Part shown: one piece after another, positions 36,498 through 45,749 of the stretch
How positions within the stretch are numbered: the first letter of the stretch is position 1
How the letters are laid out: every line of letters starts with the position of its first letter
From: Salinibacter grassmerensis
GTDB taxonomy: Bacteria > Bacteroidota > Rhodothermia > Rhodothermales > Salinibacteraceae
NCBI RefSeq assembly: GCF_947077765.1
Contig: NZ_CAMTTF010000001.1
Location: 1,028,818 to 1,092,817, forward strand
Direction: 5' to 3'
Length of the DNA: 64,000 nt
Translations under genes and position numbers: made by a program
Notes under the pieces: model-generated
Told to the model about the DNA's origin: nothing
The model's input: the letters and a program-made list of their open reading frames with translations, nothing else
Databases searched by the model: none

Positions 36498-37181
36498 GTG
36501 ATCGACTTCCGCGACGTTTCCATCTCGTTCCCCCTCCCGAGCGGTGACCAGCGTTCGGTCCTGGACGACGTCTCCTTCCACATCGACCAGTCGCAGAAGA
36601 CCTATCTGGTGGGCCCCACGGGCAGCGGCAAGAGCACAATCCTGCGCCTGCTCTACATGGACCTACGCCCCGACTCGGGGGTGGTCCAAATTGGCGACTA
36701 CCGATCCGACCAGGTTGAACGAGAGGACATTCCGCACCTCCGTCGCTCGATCGGGGTGGTTTTCCAGGACTTCCAGCTCCTCCCGGACCGTACGGCGTAC
36801 GAGAATGTCGCCTTCGCCCTCCACGCCACCGGCACGTCCGCTCAAAAGGTGCAAAGCCGGGTGACGAAGGTCCTGGGCCGGGTGGGCCTGAGCCACAAGC
36901 ACCGGAGCTACCCCCACGAGCTGTCGGGGGGGGAGCAGCAACGCGTCGTCATCGCGCGAGCGATCGCCAATGACCCGTGGGTTCTCCTGGCCGACGAGCC
37001 CACGGGGAACCTGGACCCGTCCGTGGCCGATGAGATCCACGAGTTGTTGCTGGACCTGCACAAGCAGGGGATGACGCTCTTCGTGGCCACCCACGACCAC
37101 CGGCTCGTGAAATCGTATTCGGCGCGAACCCTCGCGATGATGAACCGGCAAGTGGTGGAGATTGACCCGGAGACGCTCTAG
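36498..37181 (+). CDS. ftsE: FtsE-like cell-division ABC ATPase
   Basis: 227 aa from a GTG. Walker A is GPTGSGKST (residues 39-47). The Q-loop segment [20 protein letters not shown] carries the FQDFxLLPDRT(A/V)xENV motif typical of FtsE. The signature is [15 protein letters not shown], Walker B is [12 protein letters not shown], and the H-loop is VATHDHRLV. FtsE normally pairs with the FtsX permease to activate septal peptidoglycan hydrolases. No FtsX-like gene follows: the next gene encodes a different multispanning protein. Confidence 0.82.
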   Translation: MIDFRDVSISFPLPSGDQRSVLDDVSFHIDQSQKTYLVGPTGSGKSTILRLLYMDLRPDSGVVQIGDYRSDQVEREDIPHLRRSIGVVFQDFQLLPDRTAYENVAFALHATGTSAQKVQSRVTKVLGRVGLSHKHRSYPHELSGGEQQRVVIARAIANDPWVLLADEPTGNLDPSVADEIHELLLDLHKQGMTLFVATHDHRLVKSYSARTLAMMNRQVVEIDPETL

Positions 37182-37320
37182 CCCGTCCCAGGTCCCCCGT
37201 TGCGCGGTAGAACGCCGCACGTGTCACAGCATTGAAATACTCGTGTGCGCTGGCCCTCCGTTCCGGTGCGTGAATGGGGCCCAATTCAACGTCCGCCCTC
37301 ACGGTGTTCTCTGCGTTCCC

Positions 37321-38307
37321 ATGCCCATGAGTGCCGTCTCTGCACTTCTTCGCTTCAACAGCCGTGTCTTTGATGTCTTCGAGGAGTGGTGGGAGGGCCA
37401 AGGGGCCCGCCGCATGGTGGCGGGGGTGCTCGTCGGGGGCTTTGTGGTCTCCCTCGTGGCAATTGAACTCAGCCGGATGGGTTGGTTGCCCGAAGCGGTG
37501 GGGAGTTCGGTGTCCACAAATCACTTCAGGGCCATCGACGTTGCGTTCACCCTTTTCCTCGTGGTGGAGCTCGTCGGGCTCGTTGTTGGCCTCGCCACGA
37601 GCGTGGCCGATACGGCGGGGAAGCAGTTTGAGGTGTTCTCGCTCATCCTGCTCCGACGCTCCTTCAAGGAGCTCGTGAAATTCGAGGAAGAGCCCATCCG
37701 GTGGAGCATGGAGGCAGGGCGGGAGGCGGTGCAGTACCTCGTGGTGGATGCCACGGCGGCCCTGCTCATCTTCGTCATCCTCGGCGTCTTCTACAAGGTG
37801 CAGGTGCACCAGCCGATCACCGAGTCGGAAGGGGAAGAGCAGTTCTTCGTCCGACAGAAGAAGCTGGTGGCGAATGGGCTGCTCCTCATCTTGTCCGGCC
37901 TCTCCGTGTACGCCGTGGCGGCACCGCTCTTCGGAGGAGAGGCCATTCCCTTCTTCAACACGTTCTACACGGTACTCATCTTCAGCGACATCCTCATTGT
38001 CCTGATGTCGCTGCGGCACAGCGTGACGTACCACGTGGTGTTTCGCAATTCCGGGTTCGCCGCGGCGACGGTCATGATTCGTCTCGCCCTGTCGGGGCCC
38101 CGCTACCTGGGGGCAGCACTGGGCGTAGGCGCGGCCCTCTTCAATCTGGGGGTTGCCGCGGCGTACTACTATGTGACACCGGCGGCGCAGGCCTCGACAG
38201 AACGCAACCGGGAGCAGAAAGCCTTCGATGACGCCTCGGCGACGGAGCCGGCCGATACAGGAGAGCGGTCCGCGGCGGCCGACCCCCAATCCACACCGGG
38301 CGTGTAA
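37321..38307 (+). CDS. polytopic membrane protein of unknown function
   Basis: 328 aa from the ATG at 37321. About seven hydrophobic helices are visible, at roughly residues 31-50, 68-95, 140-165, 185-208, 215-238, 240-262 and 265-285. The spans are separated by charged loops, including a long cytoplasmic-type one with FEVFSLILLRRSFKELVKFE. The tail is acidic and rich in Ala, Ser and Asp. It does not have the FtsX layout (four helices and a large periplasmic loop). It begins 139 bp after the FtsE-like gene and may be cotranscribed. No family is recognised. Confidence 0.75.
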   Translation: MPMSAVSALLRFNSRVFDVFEEWWEGQGARRMVAGVLVGGFVVSLVAIELSRMGWLPEAVGSSVSTNHFRAIDVAFTLFLVVELVGLVVGLATSVADTAGKQFEVFSLILLRRSFKELVKFEEEPIRWSMEAGREAVQYLVVDATAALLIFVILGVFYKVQVHQPITESEGEEQFFVRQKKLVANGLLLILSGLSVYAVAAPLFGGEAIPFFNTFYTVLIFSDILIVLMSLRHSVTYHVVFRNSGFAAATVMIRLALSGPRYLGAALGVGAALFNLGVAAAYYYVTPAAQASTERNREQKAFDDASATEPADTGERSAAADPQSTPGV

Positions 38308-38364
38308 GGCGTCATGCCATTCTCGGAGGGGGGAATCCCCGACCGCACAGGTTCCCGGCGACCG

Positions 38365-38844
38365 TCAGTTTGTATTCAGAAGCCACCGACGAAGTCCCTC
38401 GGGGCCGACCCGGTCGTACATGGTTTGAATCCGGGCCACGCCATCGTCTGTAATTTTTGGGCGGATGATCTTCTCAATCATCGCCGCCAGCGCGGGCGGC
38501 AGGTCCTGTTCCACCTCGACCTCCAGGGTCCGCTCCCCCCGGTTCAAATTGCGGAAGGCAAGCGGGCCCGCGGCCGCCCTGGCGATCTCAGGAGACAAAT
38601 AATCCGTCAGAATCTCTTCCACCACTGCCGCTGGAGAGCGAGCGCTCTCGTCTCGTGCCGTCCCCAGCACCGCCTCCAGTTTCGATCGGACCTCGTCGGA
38701 CAGCCGCAGGTCCTGGAGCCCTCTCATTTCCAGGTGGCTGTGAAGGCGTTGCGCCAGCCGTTCCGCCTCCTTTTCGTTCGGGATGTACGTTAATGTCCAA
38801 CCGCGCAGCCATTCCTGCGCGGTCGAAGTACTGGGGGGCTCCAT
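38365..38844 (-). CDS. hypothetical acidic protein, 159 aa
   Basis: From the ATG at 38844 the product is soluble, helical and acidic (EKEAERLAQRLHSHLEMRGL, LSDEVRSKLEAVLGTARDES). A central beta segment with NLNRGERTLEVEVEQDLPPA follows. It looks like a genuine cytoplasmic protein. The family is unknown. A frame extension to 38922 would add 26 basic residues and is less likely. Confidence 0.6.
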   Translation of the reverse strand: MEPPSTSTAQEWLRGWTLTYIPNEKEAERLAQRLHSHLEMRGLQDLRLSDEVRSKLEAVLGTARDESARSPAAVVEEILTDYLSPEIARAAAGPLAFRNLNRGERTLEVEVEQDLPPALAAMIEKIIRPKITDDGVARIQTMYDRVGPEGLRRWLLNTN

Positions 38845-39570
38845 ATCGGTACGTGTTTGGCTGATCGAAGAAGACGCGGCCCGCTTCTGAGTGCACCCTT
38901 GCTGGTCTAATCTCCTCTTCACGACGGAGAATCTATGGGCAAGGTGTTCAACGCTCGAGTTTCATGGAGATCGGTACCGAACACCTCGACCCCGTCTCCA
39001 AAACGGGTGTGGAACAGCGACAAAGATTATTCCATGCGGAACGGGACGCATCGGCGAGATCGCCCGCGGCCATTTCCTTCCGGGGCAGGAGTGCAACAGT
39101 CGCCGTGAACATAGAGAAACGCACCCGGGTGGGGGAACGCAATCTCCAGGCGATACGGGCAGAGAGGTCGGTAGTGTTAATAAAACATGAACTAAGTATA
39201 ATAGATCGTAGAATTATTGCGAGGAGTGTTCCCGCCGCGTATAATTAACGTCCACACGTTGCTGCTGAGCAACGGCTCTCATTACGGTGATCTGGTAAAA
39301 ACGACGCGTTCTGGGAGAGAGACTCCGAGGGAGATGCAGCGCACGTCGAGAATGGATGCGGACGGTGTCTTTCCCCGTCTTGGGGCATGTGCTGTGCAAC
39401 ATGGCTCGTCGCAGAGGCCGTGTGGTGCGTTTACTTACACTGCAGGAACGCTGCGTCCTTGAGAGCTACCCTGGGGTTCCTGCTCTCCAGTTCCTGTTCC
39501 TTGCCCTGGGTCAGTCGTCCGCGTCCCCATACCATTCCGCAATGCTGGCGAGACAAATGCAGACTCGATT
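38845..39570. other. 726-bp intergenic region upstream of the prodomain/subtilase pair
   Basis: No gene or structured RNA recognised. A conspicuously AT-rich pocket at about 39175-39245 includes TATAAT at 39197-39202. It lacks a convincing -35 partner and is 370 bp from the nearest start. Short frames here have no family features. Confidence 0.45.
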
Positions 39571-39942
39571 ATGCCCGACACCGTGGTTGCCCAGGTCATT
39601 CTCCGTTCCCCTGACGGCTCCTCTCTACTGGACCCGGACGAGCCCATTACGTCGGAAAATGTGGACGCCCATGGGATCGGGAAGGACGTAATTGAGAGAG
39701 CCGAAAAGACCCTCCGGGACCTCGGGTTTGAGGTTCTCCAGTCCAGTGAGGTGAGCCTCTCGGTGTCGGGTGACAAAGAACGGTTTGAAGACGTATTTGA
39801 CACCACGCTGAAGGTGCGCTCTAAGGGCCCCGGTACGGGCGCAGATGCGGCGTATGAGGCGACAGAGCCGGTTCAAATCCCGGAAGCGCTTTCGTCGATT
39901 GTGGATGAGGTCGCGTTTCCGGTGCCTCCTGAGTTTCACTAG
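39571..39942 (+). CDS. free-standing subtilase prodomain paralogue
   Basis: 123 aa, no signal peptide, acidic. It lines up along its whole length with residues 1-130 of the protease encoded 63 bp downstream. Shared landmarks are the (D/E)EPIT(S/G)-x-NVDA motif, (D/E)LGF(E/R)(V/I)L, SVSG/SVGG followed by E(R/Q)F(E/Q)DVF, and the terminal PVPPEFH / VVPPEFH, after which this protein simply stops where the protease continues. Subtilase prodomains fold the protease and inhibit it tightly, so a separate copy may act as an intermolecular chaperone or as an inhibitor protecting the producer. The role is inferred; the homology is directly visible. Confidence 0.8.
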   Translation: MPDTVVAQVILRSPDGSSLLDPDEPITSENVDAHGIGKDVIERAEKTLRDLGFEVLQSSEVSLSVSGDKERFEDVFDTTLKVRSKGPGTGADAAYEATEPVQIPEALSSIVDEVAFPVPPEFH

Positions 39943-40005
39943 CTGTTTCATCGCAGTCTCAGCACCTACCCTGAATGATCTTTTTCATCACAGACCCGAA
40001 AAACC

Positions 40006-41562
40006 ATGTCTGACGCGCAAGAAGGCCAGGAAATCGTCACCATCATCTCAACCAAATCCAAGGGGGGACTTTCCCTTTTTGAAACTGAAGAGCCCATCAC
40101 AGGGACAAATGTAGACGCGTACAACTCAGACCCGGATGTTACGGACGAGGCCGAGCGTGAGCTCCGAGAACTGGGATTTCGCATTTTGGACGTGAATCCA
40201 GCAACCATCTCGGTCGGGGGGTCGGCCGAGCAGTTCCAAGACGTGTTTGGCGTGGCCCTCGAGGGCCGAAAGAAAGAAGTGTTTGACGGAGAAGAAGCGG
40301 AGTACTTCGATGTCGAGGAGGACGGCGAAGAAATGGCCGGGGCGCTGGGAGACTGGGCGGAAGGCGTCACCCCGGTCGTTCCCCCCGAGTTTCACACGGA
40401 GAGCCCAATTTCCCCCATTGCGGAGCCGCACTCGGACGCGTATCACTACTTCACGGTGCCCGACGAGGTCGCTACGATCCTCCGCGCCACCCGGGTGCAC
40501 CGCAATGGAATTACCGGGTCGAATGTGAAAGTGGCCATGCCGGACACGGGGTTCTACGAGCACGAATTTTACGAGCGGCGAGGCTACCGCACACGCTCGA
40601 CGATTCTTGGGCCCGGCGCCAGCAATCCGTCCCAGGACAACTACGGGCATGGCACCGGAGAGGCGGCTAATATTTTTGCGGCTGCTCCAGACGCCCAGTT
40701 GATCCCGGTAAAAATGGGAAACGACGCGGTTGGGGCGTTCAACAAGGCCCGCAATCAAAATCCAGACATCATCACGAACAGCTGGGGCTGGTCTGTCGAC
40801 CGGCCGGGCACGTCCTGGAGAGACATCCGCAACCGAAGCCGCTCCCTGTACAACACGCTCAAGGCGATGGAGGCCGCGATCGCCAACGCCGTAAACAACG
40901 GCATTGTCGTGTGCTTCTCGGCGGGGAATGGAGCAGGCGGGTACGGGTTTCCGGCGAGCCACCCCGACGTCATCGCCGTAGGGGGGGTCCACGTGAACTA
41001 CCCGGACCTGGACCTTGAGGCCTCCAGCTACGCGGCCAGCTTCGACAGCAGCCTGTATTCGGGGCGACAGGTCCCGGACCTCTGCGGGATGGTCGGCGAC
41101 GACACATCGTCTCTTCCCGCGCCGCTCCTGATGCTTCCCGTGCCGCCCGGAAGCCGGCTTGATACCTCATCGACCGGGGCCGCAGACGACAGCTGGGGCC
41201 TCTTCAGTGGAACGTCCGCCGCGGCTCCGCAGGTGGCGGGGGTTGTGGCCCTGATGCTGGAGAAGAACAACTCCCTCAGCCCCTCCGACGTGAAGAAGAA
41301 ACTCGTCAATCAGGCCGCCAAGGACGTAACCAAAGGCCAGAGTGCAATGGGCGACTCGGCGGGACCGGGAGATGACGCGGCAACCGGGGCGGGAATGGTG
41401 GACGCAAAGTGGGCCTGGGTCGTGTCCATGGGCGATACGATGGCCCGCTTCTTCGAGGCGACCCCGGAGAGACGAGAGCAGCTCATCAACGAAGAGGCCG
41501 TCCCGGAGATTGACGGGGAGTTTGTGGAGGACATGATGCAGACGCTTCGTTCGCGATCATAG
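40006..41562 (+). CDS. S8 subtilisin-like serine protease with N-terminal prodomain
   Basis: 518 aa. Residues 1-130 are the prodomain ending at PPEFH. The catalytic domain has Asp180 in VKVAMPDTGFYEHEFY, His215 in YGHGTGEAANIFAAAPDAQL, the oxyanion Asn308 in FSAGNGAGGYGFPASHPDVI and Ser404 in FSGTSAAAPQVAGVVALM, so it should be active. There is no signal peptide, and the N-terminus MSDAQEGQEIVTI is charged. The enzyme is therefore either cytoplasmic or exported by an unknown route. The first gene of the pair encodes a loose copy of the prodomain. Confidence 0.9.
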   Translation: MSDAQEGQEIVTIISTKSKGGLSLFETEEPITGTNVDAYNSDPDVTDEAERELRELGFRILDVNPATISVGGSAEQFQDVFGVALEGRKKEVFDGEEAEYFDVEEDGEEMAGALGDWAEGVTPVVPPEFHTESPISPIAEPHSDAYHYFTVPDEVATILRATRVHRNGITGSNVKVAMPDTGFYEHEFYERRGYRTRSTILGPGASNPSQDNYGHGTGEAANIFAAAPDAQLIPVKMGNDAVGAFNKARNQNPDIITNSWGWSVDRPGTSWRDIRNRSRSLYNTLKAMEAAIANAVNNGIVVCFSAGNGAGGYGFPASHPDVIAVGGVHVNYPDLDLEASSYAASFDSSLYSGRQVPDLCGMVGDDTSSLPAPLLMLPVPPGSRLDTSSTGAADDSWGLFSGTSAAAPQVAGVVALMLEKNNSLSPSDVKKKLVNQAAKDVTKGQSAMGDSAGPGDDAATGAGMVDAKWAWVVSMGDTMARFFEATPERREQLINEEAVPEIDGEFVEDMMQTLRSRS

Positions 41563-41648
41563 CGGTCCGCCGCTAATCGACGTCGACGCTGCCGGGCGCG
41601 GAGGTCACTTCTAGGCCTCCGCTGCTCGCAGTGCGTCTGTAGTGCCCG

Positions 41649-41747
41649 AGAGGGGGCCCGTGCCGCGCAGGGGACAGCCAGCCGACGAAGCCGAAGACCG
41701 GCGTTCGTCCGTTGGCTGTATTTCCTGCACGTGCAAGGGCCCCCTCT
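41649..41747. repeat. long imperfect inverted repeat (arms about 38 nt)
   Basis: AGAGGGGGCCC at 41649-41659 pairs perfectly with GGGCCCCCTCT at 41737-41747. The pairing continues inward through GTGCCGCGCAGG against CCTGCACGTGCAA and through CAGCCAGCCGACG against CGTTGGCTG with few mismatches, leaving a loop of about 22 nt. It lies between the convergent subtilase and HhH genes. It could be a large bidirectional transcript end or a structured RNA; there is no T-run. Confidence 0.75.
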
Positions 41748-41912
41748 GGCATGTCAGGTGCCGTTTCTCATGCCCGTGACCTCGTGTCCGTATTCACCAT
41801 CGGCGTCTCGACGTGCCAAAGACGAGAAAGGATTCGCGGCCGAGAGGGCATCGGGAAAAGCGATTCCCACGTGCCCGCATGCGCCTGGTGAATCCGGCCC
41901 GACTGCCTCTTC

Positions 41913-42431
41913 CTACGCCTCCTCCGAGAAGTCGCGGTACCCGAAGTAGTGAAGGACGTACTTGATCTTCGACGCCTTCGCCGGGCCGAAGCCGGGCAGG
42001 TCCTGCAGCCGCTTCTCGATCGTGTCCAGGTCGGCGCCGTCGTTCCACAGGTTCGCCGCGGTGCCGTCGTACTCGTCCGCGATGTGGCCGGCCACCTTCT
42101 GGGTATTTTCCGCCATCTTGTTGACGAAACGATGGACGGCGGGAGACTCGGAAAAGTGCTCCTGGAACGGCTCGAAGTCCATCTCGGCGATCTTCGCCAT
42201 GTCGAGGTGGCCGAGGCGGTCCTTGAGGCGGAGCGGTCCGGTAAAGGCCGACTCGGCGCGGACGCGCTGGTCGTAGAGTAGACCGAGGAGGGCCGCGTTC
42301 GGGTCGTCGCGCAGGCGGTCGTCGTCCTCAATTTCGCCGGTGAGGGTGCCCTCCTCCTTGAACCGGTCCATCATGCGGACCAGGCCGCCAGAGAGGTGGC
42401 TGTAGTCGATGTGGGTAATCTCAACTGCCAT
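41913..42431 (-). CDS. small helix-hairpin-helix protein, possible DNA-repair factor
   Basis: 172 aa from the ATG at 42431 (MAVEITHIDYSHLSGGLVRM). The C-terminus has one clear HhH motif, LQDLPGFGPAKASKIKYVLH, followed by YFGYRDF. The helical N-terminal two thirds (DQRVRAESAFTGPLRLKDRL, HRFVNKMAENTQKVAGHIAD) resemble the HhH-GPD-type proteins annotated as putative base-excision glycosylases. I do not see the catalytic Lys/Asp pair of active glycosylases after the hairpin, since the protein ends there. DNA binding is likely; enzymatic activity is unproven. Confidence 0.65.
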   Translation of the reverse strand: MAVEITHIDYSHLSGGLVRMMDRFKEEGTLTGEIEDDDRLRDDPNAALLGLLYDQRVRAESAFTGPLRLKDRLGHLDMAKIAEMDFEPFQEHFSESPAVHRFVNKMAENTQKVAGHIADEYDGTAANLWNDGADLDTIEKRLQDLPGFGPAKASKIKYVLHYFGYRDFSEEA

Positions 42432-42524
42432 TTTCAACGTATGGGTGTCGAGGATAGGGGGATGAGAGTGCAGGTTGAACGTACACAAGGGGGCGACGAA
42501 TTCGAAGGGCCCCCTTGAAATTCG

Positions 42525-43550
42525 TTATTGCGCCAGCCAGCGAGCAGCGTCTTCCGCGAAGTAGGTAAGAATGACGTCGGCCCCGGCGCGGCGGATGCCG
42601 GTGAGGGCCTCTAGGGCACAGGCCTTCTCGTCGAGCCAGCCGTTCTGGGCAGCGGCCTTGATCATGGCGTACTCGCCGCTCACGTTGTAGGCGGCCACGG
42701 GCACGTCGCTGTGCTGCTGCACGCGGTGGATGACGTCGAGGTAGGGAAGCGCCGGCTTCACCATCACCATGTCGGCCCCTTCGTCGAGGTCGAGCAGGAG
42801 CTCGCGGACGGCCTCCTCGCCGTTGGCCGGGTCCATCTGGTAGGTGTCCTTGTCCTTGGGAATGTCCTTGGTGGGGGCCTCCGCCTTGTCCTCAGGCGCC
42901 GAGTCAAGGGCGTCGCGGAACGGACCGTAGTAGTTCGACGAGTACTTGGCGGTGTAGGACAAAATCGCGGCGTCGGTGTGGCCGGCATCGTCGAGGGCAG
43001 TGCGGATGGCGCCCACACGCCCGTCCATCATGTCGGAGGGGGCGATGATGTCGGCCCCGGCCTCGGCGTGGAGCACCGCCATCTCGCGCATCACGTCGAT
43101 CGTAGCGTCGTTCTGGATCTCGCCGTCGCGCACGATTCCGTCGTGCCCGTCGCTGTTGTACGGATCGAGGGCCGTGTCGGTGATCACCATCAGGTCCGGC
43201 ACGGCGTCCTTGAGGGCCCGGATCGCGTTTGGGTAGAGGTGGTCGGGGTTGAGGGCGTGCTCCGCGTCCGGTGTTTTCAACTGGTCGGGGATGGCCGGGA
43301 ACAGGGCGATCGCTGGAATGCCGAGGTCGTGCAGCGTCTCTGCGTGGTCGACGAGCCGGTCGATCGTGTGTCGGTACGTGTCCGGCATCGACGGGACCTC
43401 TTCCCGCTCGCCTTCCCCGGCCATCACGAACTGAGGGGCAATGAGGTGGTCGGTCGACAACCGCGTCTCCCGCGCCATGCGGCGGATGTTGCGAGTTTTG
43501 CGCAGTCGGCGGGGGCGGGTGGGAAAGTTGTAGTCGGTAGAGGAAGCCAT
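42525..43550 (-). CDS. hemB: porphobilinogen synthase (delta-aminolevulinate dehydratase)
   Basis: This enzyme condenses two 5-aminolevulinate molecules in haem biosynthesis. It is 341 aa from the ATG at 43550. The two Schiff-base lysines lie in SYTAKYSSNYYGPFRDAL and MVMVKPALPYLDVI. PSDMMDGRVGAIR and YNVSGEYAMIKAA are family constants. The metal loop reads TDTALDPYNSDGHDG, with Asp/Ala where zinc enzymes have three Cys, so this is the Mg-type rather than the Zn-type enzyme. Confidence 0.96.
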   Translation of the reverse strand: MASSTDYNFPTRPRRLRKTRNIRRMARETRLSTDHLIAPQFVMAGEGEREEVPSMPDTYRHTIDRLVDHAETLHDLGIPAIALFPAIPDQLKTPDAEHALNPDHLYPNAIRALKDAVPDLMVITDTALDPYNSDGHDGIVRDGEIQNDATIDVMREMAVLHAEAGADIIAPSDMMDGRVGAIRTALDDAGHTDAAILSYTAKYSSNYYGPFRDALDSAPEDKAEAPTKDIPKDKDTYQMDPANGEEAVRELLLDLDEGADMVMVKPALPYLDVIHRVQQHSDVPVAAYNVSGEYAMIKAAAQNGWLDEKACALEALTGIRRAGADVILTYFAEDAARWLAQ

Positions 43551-43670
43551 AGACGCCTCAATCGATGGGTTGACAATTGGAAAAGTTGATGCGGGATGCG
43601 CCGGATGGGCATGTCCCCACGGGAGGATACGCCCACGAACTCCTGTCAAGCGTCACGAGGCACGGACCAT

Positions 43671-45221
43671 TCACCCCAACTGCCCCCGCCGTTCCCATTC
43701 GGTGCCGTCGGGCGTGTCCATGACCTCGATGCCCAGCGCTTCCAGCGTGTCGCGGATGGCATCGGCGCGGGCGTATTCCCCGTCGGCCCGTGCGGCCTCC
43801 CGGTCCTCCAGAAGCGTATTGATGGAGTCGGAGAGGTGATCGAGGGCTAGGCCGTTCTCGGAGCCCTTGTCGGTGTGCTGCTCTGCCTCGTGGTCGGGCT
43901 CGACGATGCCGAGAAGGGCATTTGTGCGGTCGAGCCAACTGCGCGCACTCCGGGCTGTCGCCCCGCTCAGGCGGTCCGTCTGCTCGATGGCCTTGACGCC
44001 GTCCAGGGCAGCGGCCGTGGCGGCGGGGGTGTTGAGGTCGTCGCACATGGCCTCAAGGGTGCGGCCGTAAACGGACCCGAGTCGGCTGCCCAGTTCGTCG
44101 GGGCCGTCGGCATCCGCCTCCAGTGCCTCGTCGACGCGCTCCGCCGCGTCTTGATACCGGCGGACGTGACGGGCCGCAGTGTGGAGGGTATCGAGCGTGA
44201 AGTTGAACGGCTTGCGGTACTGGCCCTGCATCAGGGCGTAGCGGAGGGCCAATGGGTCGACGCCTCCCTGTTCCCGAACCGAGTCCGGAACGTGGTCGTC
44301 GTCCGGGCCGGGGTGGATGAGGTCGCGGACGGTGTAAAAATTGCCCTTCGACTTCGACATCTTCTCGCCCTCCACCTGCAAGAAGCGGGTGTGCACCCAG
44401 TAGTTGACGACCTGGTGCCCGGCGAGGGACTGGTTCTGGGCGATCTCGCACTCGTGATGCGGAAAGATGAGGTCTTCGCCGCCGGTGTGGAGATCGAAGC
44501 GGTCGCCGAGGTACTGCATGCCCATTACCGAGCACTCGATGTGCCAGCCGGGATAGCCCCAGCCCCAGGGGCTATGCCAGTGCATGAGGTGCTGCGGATC
44601 GTGCTTCCACAGGGCAAAGTCGCGCGGGTCCTGCTTCCCGGGGTCCTCCACCACATCGCGCTCGGTGGCCTCCAGTTGTTGCGCCTCCGTGTTGCCGCTG
44701 AGGTGACCGTAGTCCTCGACGCTCTCGACGGAAAAGTAGACGCCCTGATCGGTCGTGTAGGCATGCTCCTTCTCGACGAGCTCAATGACCGCCTCCAGCT
44801 GATCCGTGACGTGCTCGGTGGCACGGGGCCGCACCTCCGGCTCGCGCAGGTTCAGTGCCCCCCAGTCCTCCAGGAACGCCTCCGTGTAATGGCGGGCGAG
44901 GTCGTAGATGTTGGCAAAGCGTTCGCCCTCCCGCTCCAGGGCTCGTTGCATCTTGTCCTCGCCCCCGGGGTCCACCAGGTCGTCCTGCGTGAGATGGCCG
45001 ACGTCCGTGATGTTGCTCACGTTGGTCACGTCCCAGCCAATGGCCTCGGCGGTGCGTCGGATGAGGTCGGCCGTCAGGAACGACCGGAAGTTGCCGATGT
45101 GGGCGTACATGTACACCGTGGGCCCGCAGCTGTAGAAGCGGAGGTGCTCCTCTTCGATCGGCTCGACCGGTTCGGTCTCGTGCGTAAGCGTGTTGTAAAG
45201 ACGGAGCGTGGGCGACGACAT
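43671..45221 (-). CDS. cysS: cysteinyl-tRNA synthetase
   Basis: 516 aa from the ATG at 45221; many bacterial CysRS are about 460-480 aa. [20 protein letters not shown] has the first zinc Cys and the HIGH-equivalent [17 protein letters not shown] and [20 protein letters not shown] supply the other zinc ligands. [16 protein letters not shown] is the KMSKS loop. Some extra length is in an acidic insert between the zinc site and the anticodon-binding DALR domain and in a C-terminal tail ending [15 protein letters not shown], which is typical of the family. Confidence 0.97.
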   Translation of the reverse strand: MSSPTLRLYNTLTHETEPVEPIEEEHLRFYSCGPTVYMYAHIGNFRSFLTADLIRRTAEAIGWDVTNVSNITDVGHLTQDDLVDPGGEDKMQRALEREGERFANIYDLARHYTEAFLEDWGALNLREPEVRPRATEHVTDQLEAVIELVEKEHAYTTDQGVYFSVESVEDYGHLSGNTEAQQLEATERDVVEDPGKQDPRDFALWKHDPQHLMHWHSPWGWGYPGWHIECSVMGMQYLGDRFDLHTGGEDLIFPHHECEIAQNQSLAGHQVVNYWVHTRFLQVEGEKMSKSKGNFYTVRDLIHPGPDDDHVPDSVREQGGVDPLALRYALMQGQYRKPFNFTLDTLHTAARHVRRYQDAAERVDEALEADADGPDELGSRLGSVYGRTLEAMCDDLNTPAATAAALDGVKAIEQTDRLSGATARSARSWLDRTNALLGIVEPDHEAEQHTDKGSENGLALDHLSDSINTLLEDREAARADGEYARADAIRDTLEALGIEVMDTPDGTEWERRGQLG

Positions 45222-45392
45222 GTGCGAGTGTCCGGGCGGCAACCTGGGGAAAATCAGCGACAAAGCACACCGTAGCGCTGTACCCTGTGCACCACAGATT
45301 GTGCCGTGACTTCCGCGTGGATCAGGGACAGGAGCCGGGCGTGGGGAATTGAGAAAGTGGAAACTGAGAAGCGGGGAACTGAACGGGGCCGA

Positions 45393-45749
45393 TCAGTCCG
45401 ATGAATCCATGTCGTCGGCCTCCCACCGATTGGCCTCGTCGCGGAGCGCCTGCAGGTCGTCCCAGTAGCGGGCGATCGTACGACGTCCCTCCTCGCTCAA
45501 CGACACGGTAGTGACCGGTGTCTTGTCCTCGAACGACTTGTCCACGTCCACCAGCCCCGCCTCTTTGAGCCGCGACAGGTGGCTCGAGAGGTTGCCCCGC
45601 GTGAGGCCTGTCAGGCGCCGCAGGAACGTGAAATCGGCCTGTCCGCACGACGAGAGGGCCGTCAGGATCGACAGCCGTGCGGGCTCATGGATCAGCTTAT
45701 CCAGTTCGGCGAGACGCTCAAAAGGCACGTCAGAATCTGGGTCACTCAC
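45393..45749 (-). CDS. winged-helix transcriptional regulator (ArsR/MarR-like)
   Basis: 118 aa. A short N-terminal helix is followed by DKLIHEPARLSILTALSSCG, FTFLRRLTGLTRGNLSSHLS and RLKEAGLVDVDKSFEDKTPV, then a wing with TTVSLSEEGRRTIARYWDDL. This is the HTH_34/PadR-ArsR-like single-domain layout. Overlap of 8 bp with the stop side of the upstream membrane-protein gene means they are expressed together, so it may control that transcript. Confidence 0.88.
   Translation of the reverse strand: MSDPDSDVPFERLAELDKLIHEPARLSILTALSSCGQADFTFLRRLTGLTRGNLSSHLSRLKEAGLVDVDKSFEDKTPVTTVSLSEEGRRTIARYWDDLQALRDEANRWEADDMDSSD

Noticed and set aside
39197-39202. TATAAT hexamer in an AT-rich pocket
   Set aside because: No -35 partner at the right distance, and the nearest start is 370 bp away. 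Promoters of this phylum also differ from the E. coli consensus.
39868-39882. GGTTCAAATCCC, which resembles a tRNA T-arm
   Set aside because: It lies within the prodomain gene, and no acceptor or anticodon stem can be formed around it.
43875-45275. 466-codon frame on the + strand opposite cysS
   Set aside because: Antisense to a complete CysRS. The product is a Val/Ala/Glu-rich shadow.
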